Source: Methylomonas sp. MK1 (GTDB taxonomy: Bacteria; Pseudomonadota; Gammaproteobacteria; Methylococcales; Methylomonadaceae). Taken from it: a DNA stretch of 64,000 nt. The notes beneath the pieces were generated by a model. That model worked only from the letters and a program-made list of their open reading frames with translations, was not told the origin of the DNA and searched no databases. Where the stretch lies: positions 1 to 64,000 of the forward strand of contig NZ_AQOV01000002.1 in the NCBI RefSeq assembly GCF_000365425.1, read 5' to 3'. This document shows positions 45,259 through 54,768 of the stretch, piece by piece. Position 1 is the first letter of the stretch. Each line of letters opens with the position of its first letter. The translations under genes and the position numbers were made by a program.

Positions 45259-45292
45259 CGTTATTCCGCCTCGCAGCATAGGCGGAATAACG
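45259..45292. repeat. Intergenic hairpin between two envelope copper genes
   Basis: Perfect 12-bp arms (45259-45270 with 45281-45292) and a 10-nt loop. It lies between the gene at 45311-45904 and the cupredoxin gene. It could be a terminator with partial read-through or a processing site; it has no T run. Confidence 0.6.
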
Positions 45293-45310
45293 GGTCTTGC
45301 GGCGTATTTC

Positions 45311-45904
45311 TTAGATTTCTTTCGCTTTACCGATCATCTCGTCGACTTTACGTTTGAAGCCGGCGTTAGACAGATAAAAAATGTACAAGCCAGCGAACAA
45401 CACCAATGCATACAAGGCATAGCTGCCTTTGCTGGTCGGTTGACCTGCGCCGGCTTTAAAGCTCATGTGGGCATCCAATCTTTCGCCGTTATCTTGCAGT
45501 AGCGTGATGTGGATCAGATGTTTGCCGGCTTCTTGTACGCCTGATGGCAGGTTCAATATGACGGTGCCGGATTTATGTTTTTCGGCTGCTTGGAAGAAAA
45601 CCCGTTTGCCTTCCGGCTCTTTGGTCACTTCAAATTCGATAGCCATGCCGCGATAGCGTTGGTCTTGATAGTCGAAGACCAATTGAGTCAATGTATTGAC
45701 ATCGGGAATATTGCCGCAGAACTCTTCCGCCGGGTAGGCGTTAGGCTGGTAGGCGGTGTAATGGATCCAGTGATCTTTTTCCAGTTCGAACTTACATTGG
45801 TCAGTATCGGTACCCGCCGCACCGCCGTGGGCCAATACTGCTGATGAAAAAATCAGGCCCAACAAGCCCAGTAAACCGTTTCTTAATATGCGAGAGCTTC
45901 TCAT
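45311..45904 (-). CDS. Membrane protein with predicted N-terminal histidine
   Basis: A 197-residue protein with a signal peptide predicted to cut at SAVLA/HGG, which would leave a free N-terminal His. The extracytoplasmic domain (about 26-160) is beta-rich, with two cysteines (DQCKFELEKDHWIHYTAY and EEFCGNIPDV) and His-Trp-His near the start. A membrane helix (YALYALVLFAGLYIFYLSNAG) and a short basic tail close it. I do not recognise a named family. The cupredoxin gene follows, so a role in copper handling is plausible. A His-brace copper site at the N-terminus is a guess from the cleavage site. Confidence 0.7.
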   Translation of the reverse strand: MRSSRILRNGLLGLLGLIFSSAVLAHGGAAGTDTDQCKFELEKDHWIHYTAYQPNAYPAEEFCGNIPDVNTLTQLVFDYQDQRYRGMAIEFEVTKEPEGKRVFFQAAEKHKSGTVILNLPSGVQEAGKHLIHITLLQDNGERLDAHMSFKAGAGQPTSKGSYALYALVLFAGLYIFYLSNAGFKRKVDEMIGKAKEI

Positions 45905-46215
45905 AAATACCCTTCCCGTGTTAATAAATGCTGTAGTTTTTATTATTTTTCATGTGGTTATACATGAACGTGTTTAAATCATTGGCGAACGTAACTGCCT
46001 GATTTCGATCAAAACAGCGCCTAACTCTAGCACATCGCCCTAGCCAAAGAAAGGCTATCGTGCCGTAGTTGAGATGATCGATTCAAGCTGTAATTTTTTT
46101 TGTCAGCAATCAAAGACAATCCTTATAATGGGGTTATGAATCATTCCTTTAAATTGTCTCTGCCTGTTCAGGTCTACTGAAATATCCCCTATCCGGTTAA
46201 TTAAATAACAACAAT
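45905..46215. other. Divergent region upstream of pgi
   Basis: About 310 bp between divergent genes. It holds the pgi promoter at 46100-46129. No gene or RNA seen otherwise. Confidence 0.5.
46100..46129 (+). promoter_or_regulatory. Sigma-70 promoter of pgi
   Basis: TTGTCA at 46100-46105 and TATAAT at 46124-46129 with an 18-bp spacer, 86 bp upstream of the pgi start. Strong match to the housekeeping consensus. Confidence 0.75.
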
Positions 46216-47853
46216 ATGTCCAAATTAATAAACTCTGCCGAATGGAATGCCGTTAAGCAACATCACCGCGAGATTGCCGGCAAATTTTGCATGAAGGATG
46301 CGTTCGATAAAGATCCGCAACGCTTCGACAAGTTTTCCGTGACATTTGACGATTTGCTGTTCGATTTCTCTAAAAATCTAATTACCGAAGAAACGTTGCC
46401 TTTGTTGATTGAATTGGCAAGCCGCGCGGAGCTTTCCGCCAAGACCGAAGCTATGTTTTCCGGTTCCATTATTAATACCACGGAAAAACGTGCTGTCTTG
46501 CATACAGCCTTACGCAACCGCAGTAATAAGCCGGTATTTTTTCGCGGCGAAGACGTCATGCCGGAAATCAATAAAGTTTTGGCAAAAATGCGGGTATTTA
46601 CGGAACAAGTCCGTTCAGGCGCCTGGACCGGCTACACCGGCAAAACTATTACCGACATCGTCAATATCGGTATCGGCGGTTCCGACCTGGGACCGAAAAT
46701 GGTCGATACCGCTCTGGCGCCCTACGGTAAAGACGGCTTGAAAGCCCATTTCGTTTCCAACGTCGATCAAGCCGACATCGTCGAAACGCTGAAACCGCTC
46801 AACCCGGAAACCACGCTGTTTTTGATTTCCTCAAAAACCTTTACCACGCAAGAAACCATGACCAACGCCCGTTCGGCGCGCAACTGGTTCTTGCAGGCGG
46901 CTGTCGATCCCGCGCATATCTCCAAACATTTCGTGGCCATCTCGACCAATGTCACCAAGGTGAAAGAATTTGGCATCGACCCGGACAATATGTTCGAATT
47001 TTGGGATTGGGTCGGTGGCCGTTATTCCTTGTGGTCCGTGATCGGCATGTCGATTGCGTTATACATAGGTATGGACAATTTCGAAGAGTTGCTGATGGGC
47101 GCGCATATTGCCGACGAACATTTCCGTAGCGCGCCATTCGAAAAAAATATCCCGGTTATCATGGGCTTACTAGGTATCTGGTACAACAACTTCTTCGAAG
47201 CGGAAACTTACGCGATTCTGCCTTACGCCCAGTCATTGAAATACTTCGCCGATTATTTCCAGCAGGGCGATATGGAAAGCAACGGCAAAAGCGCCACGAT
47301 CAGCGGTGACAAGGTCGACTACAACACCGGCCCGATTATCTGGGGCCAGCCCGGCACCAACGGCCAGCACGCTTTTTTTCAGTTGATTCATCAGGGTACC
47401 AAACTGATTCCAGGCGATTTCTTGGCGGCTGCGCAAAGCCAATACAATTTACCGGATCATCACGATATCCTGATCTCCAACTTTCTGGCGCAAGCCGAAG
47501 CCTTGATGCGCGGTAAAACCGAAGCCGAGGTGAGAAAGGATTTGAGTCACGAGCCTAATCTGGACGACGCTTTGATTGCCTCGAAAATTTTCGAAGGCAA
47601 CAAACCGTCCAACTCGTTTTTATTCAAAAAACTTACTCCCAGAACCTTGGGCACCCTGATTGCCTTTTACGAACACAAAATCTTCGTGCAAGGCGTAATC
47701 TGGAATATCAATTCCTTCGATCAAATGGGCGTGGAATTGGGGAAAGTGTTAGCGCGGGCGATTCTGCCGCAGCTGAAAAACGAAGACGTTGTCACCGACC
47801 ACGACAGCTCCACCAACGGCTTGATCAATGCTTATAAGCGCCTGCGTAAATAA
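46216..47853 (+). CDS. pgi: Glucose-6-phosphate isomerase
   Basis: Interconverts glucose-6-phosphate and fructose-6-phosphate; in RuMP-type methanotrophs it also links formaldehyde fixation to storage sugars. The 545-residue protein has the PGI signatures: [16 protein letters not shown], the [14 protein letters not shown] phosphate loop, [20 protein letters not shown], the catalytic Glu region [18 protein letters not shown], and the C-terminal [10 protein letters not shown]. Full length for the family. It is monocistronic behind its own sigma-70 promoter. Confidence 0.97.
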   Translation: MSKLINSAEWNAVKQHHREIAGKFCMKDAFDKDPQRFDKFSVTFDDLLFDFSKNLITEETLPLLIELASRAELSAKTEAMFSGSIINTTEKRAVLHTALRNRSNKPVFFRGEDVMPEINKVLAKMRVFTEQVRSGAWTGYTGKTITDIVNIGIGGSDLGPKMVDTALAPYGKDGLKAHFVSNVDQADIVETLKPLNPETTLFLISSKTFTTQETMTNARSARNWFLQAAVDPAHISKHFVAISTNVTKVKEFGIDPDNMFEFWDWVGGRYSLWSVIGMSIALYIGMDNFEELLMGAHIADEHFRSAPFEKNIPVIMGLLGIWYNNFFEAETYAILPYAQSLKYFADYFQQGDMESNGKSATISGDKVDYNTGPIIWGQPGTNGQHAFFQLIHQGTKLIPGDFLAAAQSQYNLPDHHDILISNFLAQAEALMRGKTEAEVRKDLSHEPNLDDALIASKIFEGNKPSNSFLFKKLTPRTLGTLIAFYEHKIFVQGVIWNINSFDQMGVELGKVLARAILPQLKNEDVVTDHDSSTNGLINAYKRLRK

Positions 47854-48064
47854 GCTTACCCAAGCGGGTAGGCTAATTTAGAAGGCGAGCAACCAGTCTG
47901 TGTTGGGCAAAGCCGTTATCTAAACCTGAAGGTTGCAGCATATTTCCGCAACCTTCAGGCGCCTTAACCCCTCCAAGTAATTATTTGTATCGTTATCCTT
48001 GCCGGTCGCGCAAATTGATTCAAAAATGAGAACCTAGGTTGAGTTACTACTTGGTAGATCCCGC

Positions 48065-48898
48065 TTACGGCATATTGCTTAAAGCATTGGGCATAGTGGA
48101 ATTCGGCTGCGTGGTCAACAAGACTTCGCGGATCGCGGAAATAATAGACTCCGGCTTCTCCAGCGGAATGACGTGGCCGCTATCTACCCAGCGTTGAATT
48201 GCCCCTGGATATAGCTGCGCAATATCCTTGCGTTTTTGATTGGCATCGAGCGCCAACTCCGAGGTGTCCTCCAGAGGTTGCGCAGCGCTCAGCACTATGA
48301 TCGGTCCGCCGCTATAGGGCGGGGCGGCCAATACTTCGTCACCGGTTAGATCCAGAGCCGCCAGCTCTTGTTCGGCAGTTGCCGATGTCATCAAATCGAA
48401 CAGCAAACGCACCCAGAGCGGCCAGTTTTCGATTGCCCCGGCGCCTTTGAGTTGAGCAGGGTGAGTCGAATCAACCAGAATCAAAGCCGCCACGTCCTGT
48501 GGGTGATGCCGGGCATACCATTGCATATACAAACCGCCCAGCGAATGCCCCACCAGCACATAAGGCGGCGTTAGACCCTGGCTGGCAAGCAAGCCGCGCA
48601 ACTCTTCAATAATATGTCGGCCGTCCCTCGTCGTTGTCGCCGCTGCGCTATTCCCGTACCCGGCGCGGTTATAAACCAAGGCTGTGGCATCGCGCGCTAT
48701 CGTGGGATAAATTTCTGTCCAATACTCGAAAGTCCCGCCTAGTCCGTTTTCGAAGATGACCGGTACAGTCTGGTGCTTGCTAAGCGCAAATTCCACCTGC
48801 CGGCCGGTGACTTCTGCCGTTGTGATGTCGGGGATGGTGGCGGCGCAGCCGCTCAGCGAGAGCAACAAAACGGCCAATAGTGGTGATTTAAATTTCAT
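48065..48898 (-). CDS. Alpha/beta hydrolase lipoprotein
   Basis: A 277-residue lipoprotein hydrolase. The lipobox is LSLSGC. The catalytic triad can be placed: nucleophile Ser in VGHSLGGLYM, Asp in ILVDSTHPAQL or nearby, and His in WVDSGHVIPLEKPE. An oxyanion region is at FENGLGGTFEYW. I chose the ATG at 48898, which gives a clean lipoprotein signal; the frame runs on to 49051, overlapping the stop of the next gene upstream by 4 bp. Substrate unknown; probably an envelope esterase. Confidence 0.85.
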   Translation of the reverse strand: MKFKSPLLAVLLLSLSGCAATIPDITTAEVTGRQVEFALSKHQTVPVIFENGLGGTFEYWTEIYPTIARDATALVYNRAGYGNSAAATTTRDGRHIIEELRGLLASQGLTPPYVLVGHSLGGLYMQWYARHHPQDVAALILVDSTHPAQLKGAGAIENWPLWVRLLFDLMTSATAEQELAALDLTGDEVLAAPPYSGGPIIVLSAAQPLEDTSELALDANQKRKDIAQLYPGAIQRWVDSGHVIPLEKPESIISAIREVLLTTQPNSTMPNALSNMP

Positions 48899-49047
48899 CG
48901 GTTCAGTAACGGGTTTTGGCTGATTCGCCCTTTTTACTACAGATTGCTTCCGAGACCATTCGCCCCAAACCTTCATGCTTCGATTGGGTTCTCGGCTATT
49001 GCTCCTGCATTCATGCAAGCCCAGCACGAATGGTTTGGCGGGAAAAG

Positions 49048-49794
49048 TCATTTCGGGAAGTTGTTTTTAGCGAAATCCTCAGCGATTTTGCGGCGGGAAG
49101 CGTTGATCGAAAATCCCGCCAAGAGGCTGCCGAAGAGCAAGGCAGCGCCGGGCAGCGGCACCGCGGTTACGTCGCCGCTGCGGACTGCCAGAACATAAAA
49201 TTGGTTGCCCTTGCTGATGTAGTTTTGCATGCCGGTGGCGGTGCTCAAATACCAGGCTTTGTTGGCATCATTGTAATAGCTGCTGCCTAGCCAATAGCTG
49301 AAGGATTGCAGGTTGCTGAACAGGCTTTCGTCATTGGGCGTGGACGGGTCGTCGACGAGGCCGTGGCCGGGTTGGGGCAAGCCGCGCGAATCGGCGTACC
49401 CCTTATTCGCGAAATCGCCGTAGAACAGATGCGCCAGTTCCGAGCTGGCTAAATCGACGTTGTAACCACAGTCTGTGCCACTGTAACCATAGTCGCAGCC
49501 CTGGGCGCCCAGGTCGTGAAAGGTCGGCAGACGCCAATCGCTGTAGGTGGTGCCGCGCACGCTGTCCGTATAGCTTAGGTCTTCCACCCAGGCCACGGCG
49601 TTTTGCCAGCTCATTTTGCCGGGATTATAGGAGCCGCTAGTATTGGCGTAGTTGGCGTCTGCCAGCCAGGTAACGTTGAGCTCGCTGTCGTAAATCAGGC
49701 CGCCGCCGCGGTCGAGCAACTGGGCTTGGGCGCTACCTGCCGCCAATATGCAGAGCCCGGATAGCGCGGCGTATATAGCTTTCTGTTTCATCAT
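49048..49794 (-). CDS. DUF1566-type protein with PEP-CTERM-like tail
   Basis: A 248-residue exported protein. The signal peptide ends at GSAQAQL. The body resembles DUF1566/Lcl-type domains: LIYDSELNVTWLADANYAN, MSWQNAVAWVEDL, DWRLPTFHDLG and YWLGSSYYND. The C-terminal sorting tail is VPLPGAALLFG, a hydrophobic segment, then NASRRK. Some residues follow the basic cluster (IAEDFAKNNFPK), which is longer than usual for such tails. It probably goes to the envelope or matrix; function unknown. Confidence 0.8.
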   Translation of the reverse strand: MMKQKAIYAALSGLCILAAGSAQAQLLDRGGGLIYDSELNVTWLADANYANTSGSYNPGKMSWQNAVAWVEDLSYTDSVRGTTYSDWRLPTFHDLGAQGCDYGYSGTDCGYNVDLASSELAHLFYGDFANKGYADSRGLPQPGHGLVDDPSTPNDESLFSNLQSFSYWLGSSYYNDANKAWYLSTATGMQNYISKGNQFYVLAVRSGDVTAVPLPGAALLFGSLLAGFSINASRRKIAEDFAKNNFPK

Positions 49795-49991
49795 TTTCCC
49801 CCAAAAAGTAGTTCTCGAACGGATGTAAATACTCGGAAACCTGCCTAGCGGAGCCGAGTTTTGGCGGCATTATCGGAAGGCGCGTGTAGCCAGGGAACCC
49901 TACCGGAGTAGGGTGTTGGAACGTTAGAGAGTTTTGTTAACATGTATTTCTAATTCAACTATTGGCTCGATAATTTAAAGAGGAATTTACA

Positions 49992-51050
49992 ATGAAACGC
50001 AGTCTGAGATGTCTTGCCCTGGGCTTAATGCTGCCGGTATTACCGGCACACGCCAGTGTTTTGTATACGTTGGTGGATCTCATGCCGGATAGCCCGTTAG
50101 TCAGTTCGGGGGCGGTCTCTATCAGCGATGCCGGGCATGTTCTGGGTTTTACGGGGGATGGTGAAAGCTTTGTTTACAAAAACAATAGTGTGAGTTGGCT
50201 GTCCGTACCCAGATATTCAAGTCCTACCGGGATCAATTCAAGCGGTGTGGTGGTGGGCAATTCTGGCGGGCGCGGGATTGTGCACAGTAATGGTGTCACC
50301 CAAATAATCGGTGGTTTCAGCGGCAGTCCTTATTCCAGTGTGGCCTACGGAATCAATGATGCCGGGCAAATAGTCGGCAGTGCATGGAATGCCGAGGGCA
50401 ACCAACGAGCCACTATTGCCGGCAACGGCAGCTTGACTGATCTGGGAACTTTGAATGGTGGTCACTGGAGTGCGGGTAATGCAATCAACAATAGCGGTCA
50501 GGTCACTGGCGAGAGTCAAACACCTAATGGTGGTCACGCTTTTATTACCCGTAATGGCCAAATGGTGGATCTGGGCGCGCTTGCCTGGGGTGTCAGCAGA
50601 GGTTATGCCATCAACGACCTTGGTCAGGTGGCCGGCACATCCCATGTTACCAACAATGAAAAGCACGCATTCATTACCACAGCTGATGACCAGATGATGG
50701 ATATAGGTTTGTCCGGCTATAGCAGCGAGGCATTGGGTATCAATAATGCCGGACAAGCCGTGGGATATTTCGGCGATAATTTTGGTGGATCGAAACGTGC
50801 TTTCGTCACGCTCAATGGCGTCATGACAGACTTGAACACGCTGATTGCAGCCAATATCGGCTGGACGCTGATGACAGCTTACGATGTCAACAATAGTGGA
50901 CAAATCGTTGGGGTGGGAATTGCCGCGAATGGCGTGCAACGAGCCTTTCTATTAAATCCGATTGCGTCCGTGCCGATACCTGGCGCCATCTGGTTGTTTG
51001 GTTCCGCGTTGCTGGGTCTCGTTCCGCGTCGTCTGCGTGCTCGACTCTGA
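49992..51050 (+). CDS. HAF-repeat protein with PEP-CTERM-like tail
   Basis: A 352-residue exported protein. After the signal peptide (ending at PAHASVL) it has about six HAF-type repeats of 40-50 residues, each with an INxxGQVxG core (INDAGQIVGSA, INNSGQVTGES, INDLGQVAGTS, INNAGQAVGYF, VNNSGQIVGVG) and an HAFI/RAFV strand. These build a beta-propeller-like fold. The sorting tail is VPIPGAIWLFG, a hydrophobic stretch, then RRLRARL. It is divergent from the DUF1566-type gene. AGAGGAATT is the ribosome site. Confidence 0.85.
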   Translation: MKRSLRCLALGLMLPVLPAHASVLYTLVDLMPDSPLVSSGAVSISDAGHVLGFTGDGESFVYKNNSVSWLSVPRYSSPTGINSSGVVVGNSGGRGIVHSNGVTQIIGGFSGSPYSSVAYGINDAGQIVGSAWNAEGNQRATIAGNGSLTDLGTLNGGHWSAGNAINNSGQVTGESQTPNGGHAFITRNGQMVDLGALAWGVSRGYAINDLGQVAGTSHVTNNEKHAFITTADDQMMDIGLSGYSSEALGINNAGQAVGYFGDNFGGSKRAFVTLNGVMTDLNTLIAANIGWTLMTAYDVNNSGQIVGVGIAANGVQRAFLLNPIASVPIPGAIWLFGSALLGLVPRRLRARL

Positions 51051-51195
51051 AGTCACATGGAGGTTTTAGAGATAGCGTTTAGCTGCGTTGTATTGGTCGC
51101 CGAACGGCACTAGAGCGCCTTTGGTTACCTGCGTTAGGCATATTTTTCGCTCCTATGCCCAGCGTTTCTATCACTCGGAGCGCTGGAGAATCAAA

Positions 51196-51588
51196 ATGCT
51201 GCAAAAACTTGTAACGGTAACTTTCTTCTTGATCCTTTCCGGCTGTGCAACAACGTCAAGTAACCCTTCCGCCCAGGGAAGCAACAAAGCCGAAAGCAAA
51301 ATATCAATGGCCATTGGCCGTGAAATTGGCAACTTCAAAATCACCAATTCGCAGGCAACCGAAGCTCCCGCTGGTTATAACGGCATGCAGTACACCGTTA
51401 AAACCGACGACGGAGCGACCTTTAAATGTGAGATTTTAGAGCCATCCGGTTTCGGGAAAGTCGCAACTTGGGGCATGGCAAGTGGGGCGGACGCCATGTG
51501 CACCGATTTCACCAAAGGGTCAAGCGACGTAGGTAAAACCAACAAGGCAAGTTGCAACGCTTTGCTGCAGGCGGCGGGCAAATGCTGA
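51196..51588 (+). CDS. Small lipoprotein
   Basis: A 130-residue lipoprotein with lipobox LILSGC. The mature part has one compact domain with a beta-rich middle (FKITNSQATEAPAGYNGMQY, TFKCEILEPSGFG) and four cysteines that could form disulfides. I do not recognise the family. The ATG at 51196 has a CTGGAGAA ribosome site; the frame is open to 51088. Confidence 0.7.
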   Translation: MLQKLVTVTFFLILSGCATTSSNPSAQGSNKAESKISMAIGREIGNFKITNSQATEAPAGYNGMQYTVKTDDGATFKCEILEPSGFGKVATWGMASGADAMCTDFTKGSSDVGKTNKASCNALLQAAGKC

Positions 51589-51706
51589 CTTAAAGCCCCG
51601 CGCGGCCTTAGACTGCTCTAATTGGCCAAAGGCGGTTAAGGCAAGAAACAACGTTTTCAAATAGTTAACAATTCATCGCGCAGTTCTAAACCGTAGGCGT
51701 ACAAAA

Positions 51707-52077
51707 ATGCATCTAAGAGATACCGCTATCCAATACTTTTTGATGTTTATCCTGCTACTCGCGCCCGCTTCAAAAGCAGCGATTGCAGCGCCTGTAATTG
51801 TTGATTTATTAACCCGGCCATTAAACACCGTTCGCCTTTATGACCTTAAGAGTACTGAATTATCGAAGGGCGCACCGGCCTGGGCTTCGACGAGCTCAGC
51901 CCGAACGGAATACCAGTGATACATCGGGCCGGGTTGATGACCTCTGGTGCTTGGCTGGTCTTAGGTGTTGACTCTAAAGGGGTTACTTGGAATAGTTCGA
52001 CTCTGATTTTTGAAACACATGCAGCAATCGGGGACGACTTCGCCTTAACCCAGTGTGAAAATCGGGCTCCTGCCTAA
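51707..52077 (+). pseudogene. Possible frameshifted small secreted protein
   Basis: An ATG at 51707 opens a frame with a signal-like start (FLMFILLLAPASKAAIAAP). It ends at 51919, but a second frame, open from about 51808 to a TAA near 52077, continues with ordered-looking sequence (VIHRAGLMTSGAWLVLGVDS, then GVTWNSSTLIFETHAAIG). One frameshift between 51808 and 51900 would join them into a protein of about 123 residues. The junction lies next to a stretch (51889-51908) like a common intergenic repeat, so insertion is another explanation. Not recognised. Confidence 0.35.
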
Positions 52078-52209
52078 GCGACAATATGTAAGGGCTGGGT
52101 CAAGACAAGATGGCGTTTTTGCATTTGCTATTCGCGTGTGTTTAGGCTCTAAACCGGAAACCGGAAACGACGCCAAACGTCGTCTATCAATGTTAATGAG
52201 GGGATTTGC

Positions 52210-52860
52210 GTGAAAAATGGGTTGAGCGCACTGGTGATAGACGATCATCCTTTGTCGGCCAGCGGCATTGCGGAGTTTTTGCTTTCCCATTGCGGATTTA
52301 GCGCGGCACGACCGGTGTCTGCCGTCGCCGAATTTTGGGCTGCCCTTGATCTTGTCAACCCGCCGACGTTGGCCGTGGTGGATTTCTGGTTGCCAGACGG
52401 CGCGTCTCTGGGCTTGCTGGCAGAATTAAAACAGCGCAGCCCGGCCACACGCCTACTAGCCATCAGCGCCGACGACGACGCGGCGGTGCTGGACAAAGTA
52501 AGGCTGGCAGGGGCAGACGGCTTTTTGCATAAACAGGAGTCACCGGAGGTTTTCGGTCGGGCCATTGCCGCGCTGTTGCGGGGCGACAGTTGGTTTTACG
52601 GCGGTGTAAAGTTCGCCGGGCGCGAGTTGCAAAATAAAGAATTGCCTGTCACCGCGCGCGAACTCGGCTTGACCGCCCGCCAGGGCCAAGTGCTGGCGAT
52701 GATGCTCAAAGGTTTGCCGAACAAGCGCATCGCGCTGAATTTGTCCTTATCCGAGCAAACCGTCAAGGAACACGTCACCCGCATTTTGGAGCGCTTGGGT
52801 GCGCGAAATCGGATTGAGGTAATCACTATGTTGCGCGGCAAAAAGCTGGAAGGTTCCTGA
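52210..52860 (+). CDS. LuxR-family response regulator
   Basis: A 216-residue NarL/FixJ-type regulator. The receiver has the acidic pair DD at 11-12, phosphoacceptor Asp58 in LAVVDFWLPDG, and Lys in GFLHKQESPE. The C-terminal helix-turn-helix (about 150-210) reads LTARQGQVLAMMLKGLPNKR and LSEQTVKEHVTRILERLG. The start is GTG at 52210 behind GAGGGG. Its stop overlaps the start of the hybrid kinase gene by one base, so kinase and regulator are translated together. Confidence 0.94.
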   Translation: MKNGLSALVIDDHPLSASGIAEFLLSHCGFSAARPVSAVAEFWAALDLVNPPTLAVVDFWLPDGASLGLLAELKQRSPATRLLAISADDDAAVLDKVRLAGADGFLHKQESPEVFGRAIAALLRGDSWFYGGVKFAGRELQNKELPVTARELGLTARQGQVLAMMLKGLPNKRIALNLSLSEQTVKEHVTRILERLGARNRIEVITMLRGKKLEGS

Positions 52861-54677
52861 TGCAAACCGCCCAGCCTGAATCTACTGCCGACCAGCTATT
52901 GCGCTTTGCCGACATCAGCCCGGCGGGCCAAGCCCGACTACTGGACATGACGCATAACCGGCTGGTGTACGGCATCACCATTATCCCGTTTGTAGGCTTG
53001 CCCTTCGTGTACTGGAAGCATCAACTCGATCAAAACGTCTTGGGATTGCTGGTTTGGACGGTGTCGTATTTTATCGTCGTGCTTGCCGTGCGCCTGCAAC
53101 GGCGGCAATACCTGCTTGATAGGGCCCGTCTCGATCCGCTTGCGGCAGTCGCCCATTGGCTGCCCGTCATTCTGCGCATGGCCTTAGCGCATGGGCTGGG
53201 CTTGGCGGCGCTGGTGCTTATCGTCGCCGGTCGGGTCCCATTCGAATATACGTTGCTGCTTTACATGAGTTTGGCGGCAATCATGGCCGCCAACGCCACC
53301 CACCAATCACCCGTATTCAGTGCGTTTCAGCGGTTTTTTGGTGCCGCTTGGGGCGGCTGTACGTTGTTGACGCCTTGGGCGTTTCCCGAGCACTGGCATT
53401 TAATTATGCCCTTGTGCTTCAGTTACGTCTTGTCGATACACCGGCACTCCTCCATTGCCCATGGTTTTTTCCTGCAACAAATAAAACTGGAAGAAGATAG
53501 CGCCAAGTTGGCCGAGAATTATCGGCGCGCCAAGGATGAAGCCGAAGCCGCGTTGCATGCCAAAATCCAATTTCTGACCACCGCCAGTCATGATCTGCGC
53601 CAGCCGGTGCATGCCATGGGCTTTTTGATCGAATCGATTTCCCGCCGCAATCAGGAACCGACTTTGCAGCCCGCTTTGCAAGATCTGCAACAAAGCGTGC
53701 AATCGATTACGCAGATGTTCAATTCGCTGCTGGACTTGTCGAGAATTGAGTTGGGCGCCCAGTCGGTCAATCTGCAAACTGTGGCGCTGGACCCGCTGAT
53801 GAACGATGTCGCCACGCTGTTTCGGGAAGAAGCCCGCTCACGGCAAATCGATCTCAGAGTGCGCTTGAGCGGCGGTCGGGCGCTCGTCATCGCCGATGCT
53901 ATGTTGCTGCGCCAGTCCATGATCAACCTGATGCAAAATGCCTTGCGCTATACCCAGCAAGGCGGGGTGCTGATGGCGGCGCGGCGGCGTAACGCTTGCT
54001 GGCAGTTCGAGGTGTGGGATACCGGCGTCGGCATCGCCGAAGACGACCAACAGCGGATTTACTCGCCGTTCTTTCGTCCCGAGCATGCCTGGCGCATCGA
54101 CAACGCCGGTCACGGCTTGGGCTTGGCGGTGGTGGCGCGTTGCGCCGATTTGATGGGCGCCAGCCAGGGCCTGCGTTCTCGGGAAGGCCGCGGTTCGCGC
54201 TTCTGGTTGCGGTTGCTGGCCGCCGTTCCCAGTCACGAGCGGTGGGCTATGGCGGCTGACCAACACGTCGCACCTGCCAAGCAAGCCGCAACGCTTAGCG
54301 GCCGCTGCCTGGTGATCGACGACGAACCGCAAGTCCGCAACGCCTGGCAAGCTTTGTTGAGCGCCTGGGGCGTGGAAACGGCTTGCGCGGCATCTGCCAA
54401 CGAAGCGCTTGGCTTGCTTGATGGCGGTTTCGAGCCCCACGCCGTTTTTTGCGACCAGCGCTTGCGCTCCGGCGAAAGCGGCTTCGAGTTGTTGCAAGCC
54501 TTGCTGGAACGCTGCCCGGACGCCGCCGGGGCCATGATCAGCGGCGAATTCGATTCGCCGGCCCTGGCCCAAGCCGAGCAGGAGGGCTATTTGGTCTTGC
54601 ACAAGCCGTTGGACCCGGAAGCCTTATACACCTTGCTGTGTCGGCTCTTGCCGGCGGCCAACAACGGCTACTCGTAA
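52860..54677 (+). CDS. Hybrid sensor histidine kinase with C-terminal receiver
   Basis: A 605-residue membrane kinase. About six membrane helices lie in the first 200 residues, with no clear periplasmic sensor. A coiled coil leads to the HisKA domain with His244 in TASHDLRQPVHAMGF, a subtype seen in NahK/ErcS-like kinases. The ATPase has the N box NLMQNALRYT, G1 DTGVGIAED and G2 GHGLGLAV. The C-terminal receiver (about 480-600) has VIDDEP, the phosphoacceptor Asp in FCDQRLRSGESG, and HKPLD. It is coupled to the LuxR regulator upstream. Signal unknown. Confidence 0.94.
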   Translation: MQTAQPESTADQLLRFADISPAGQARLLDMTHNRLVYGITIIPFVGLPFVYWKHQLDQNVLGLLVWTVSYFIVVLAVRLQRRQYLLDRARLDPLAAVAHWLPVILRMALAHGLGLAALVLIVAGRVPFEYTLLLYMSLAAIMAANATHQSPVFSAFQRFFGAAWGGCTLLTPWAFPEHWHLIMPLCFSYVLSIHRHSSIAHGFFLQQIKLEEDSAKLAENYRRAKDEAEAALHAKIQFLTTASHDLRQPVHAMGFLIESISRRNQEPTLQPALQDLQQSVQSITQMFNSLLDLSRIELGAQSVNLQTVALDPLMNDVATLFREEARSRQIDLRVRLSGGRALVIADAMLLRQSMINLMQNALRYTQQGGVLMAARRRNACWQFEVWDTGVGIAEDDQQRIYSPFFRPEHAWRIDNAGHGLGLAVVARCADLMGASQGLRSREGRGSRFWLRLLAAVPSHERWAMAADQHVAPAKQAATLSGRCLVIDDEPQVRNAWQALLSAWGVETACAASANEALGLLDGGFEPHAVFCDQRLRSGESGFELLQALLERCPDAAGAMISGEFDSPALAQAEQEGYLVLHKPLDPEALYTLLCRLLPAANNGYS

Positions 54678-54768
54678 AAAGACGCCGCTGCGATTATCCC
54701 AAGCCGCAACAAATGGCGCCTATTTTGCTGGGTGCGATGGATACTCACCCTTAAATCAGGAGTTTGCG

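Noticed and set aside
50238..50939. Minus-strand frame of 233 codons
   Set aside because: It is antisense to the HAF-repeat gene, His/Ile-rich in a pattern caused by the repeated AAT/GGT codons, and has no domain.
51889..51908. Insertion sequence end
   Set aside because: Only a short repeat-like word is present; no transposase and no target duplication can be seen.
53838..54602. Minus-strand frame of 254 codons
   Set aside because: Antisense to the kinase and receiver part of the hybrid kinase, which has complete motifs; the frame reflects GC-rich third positions.
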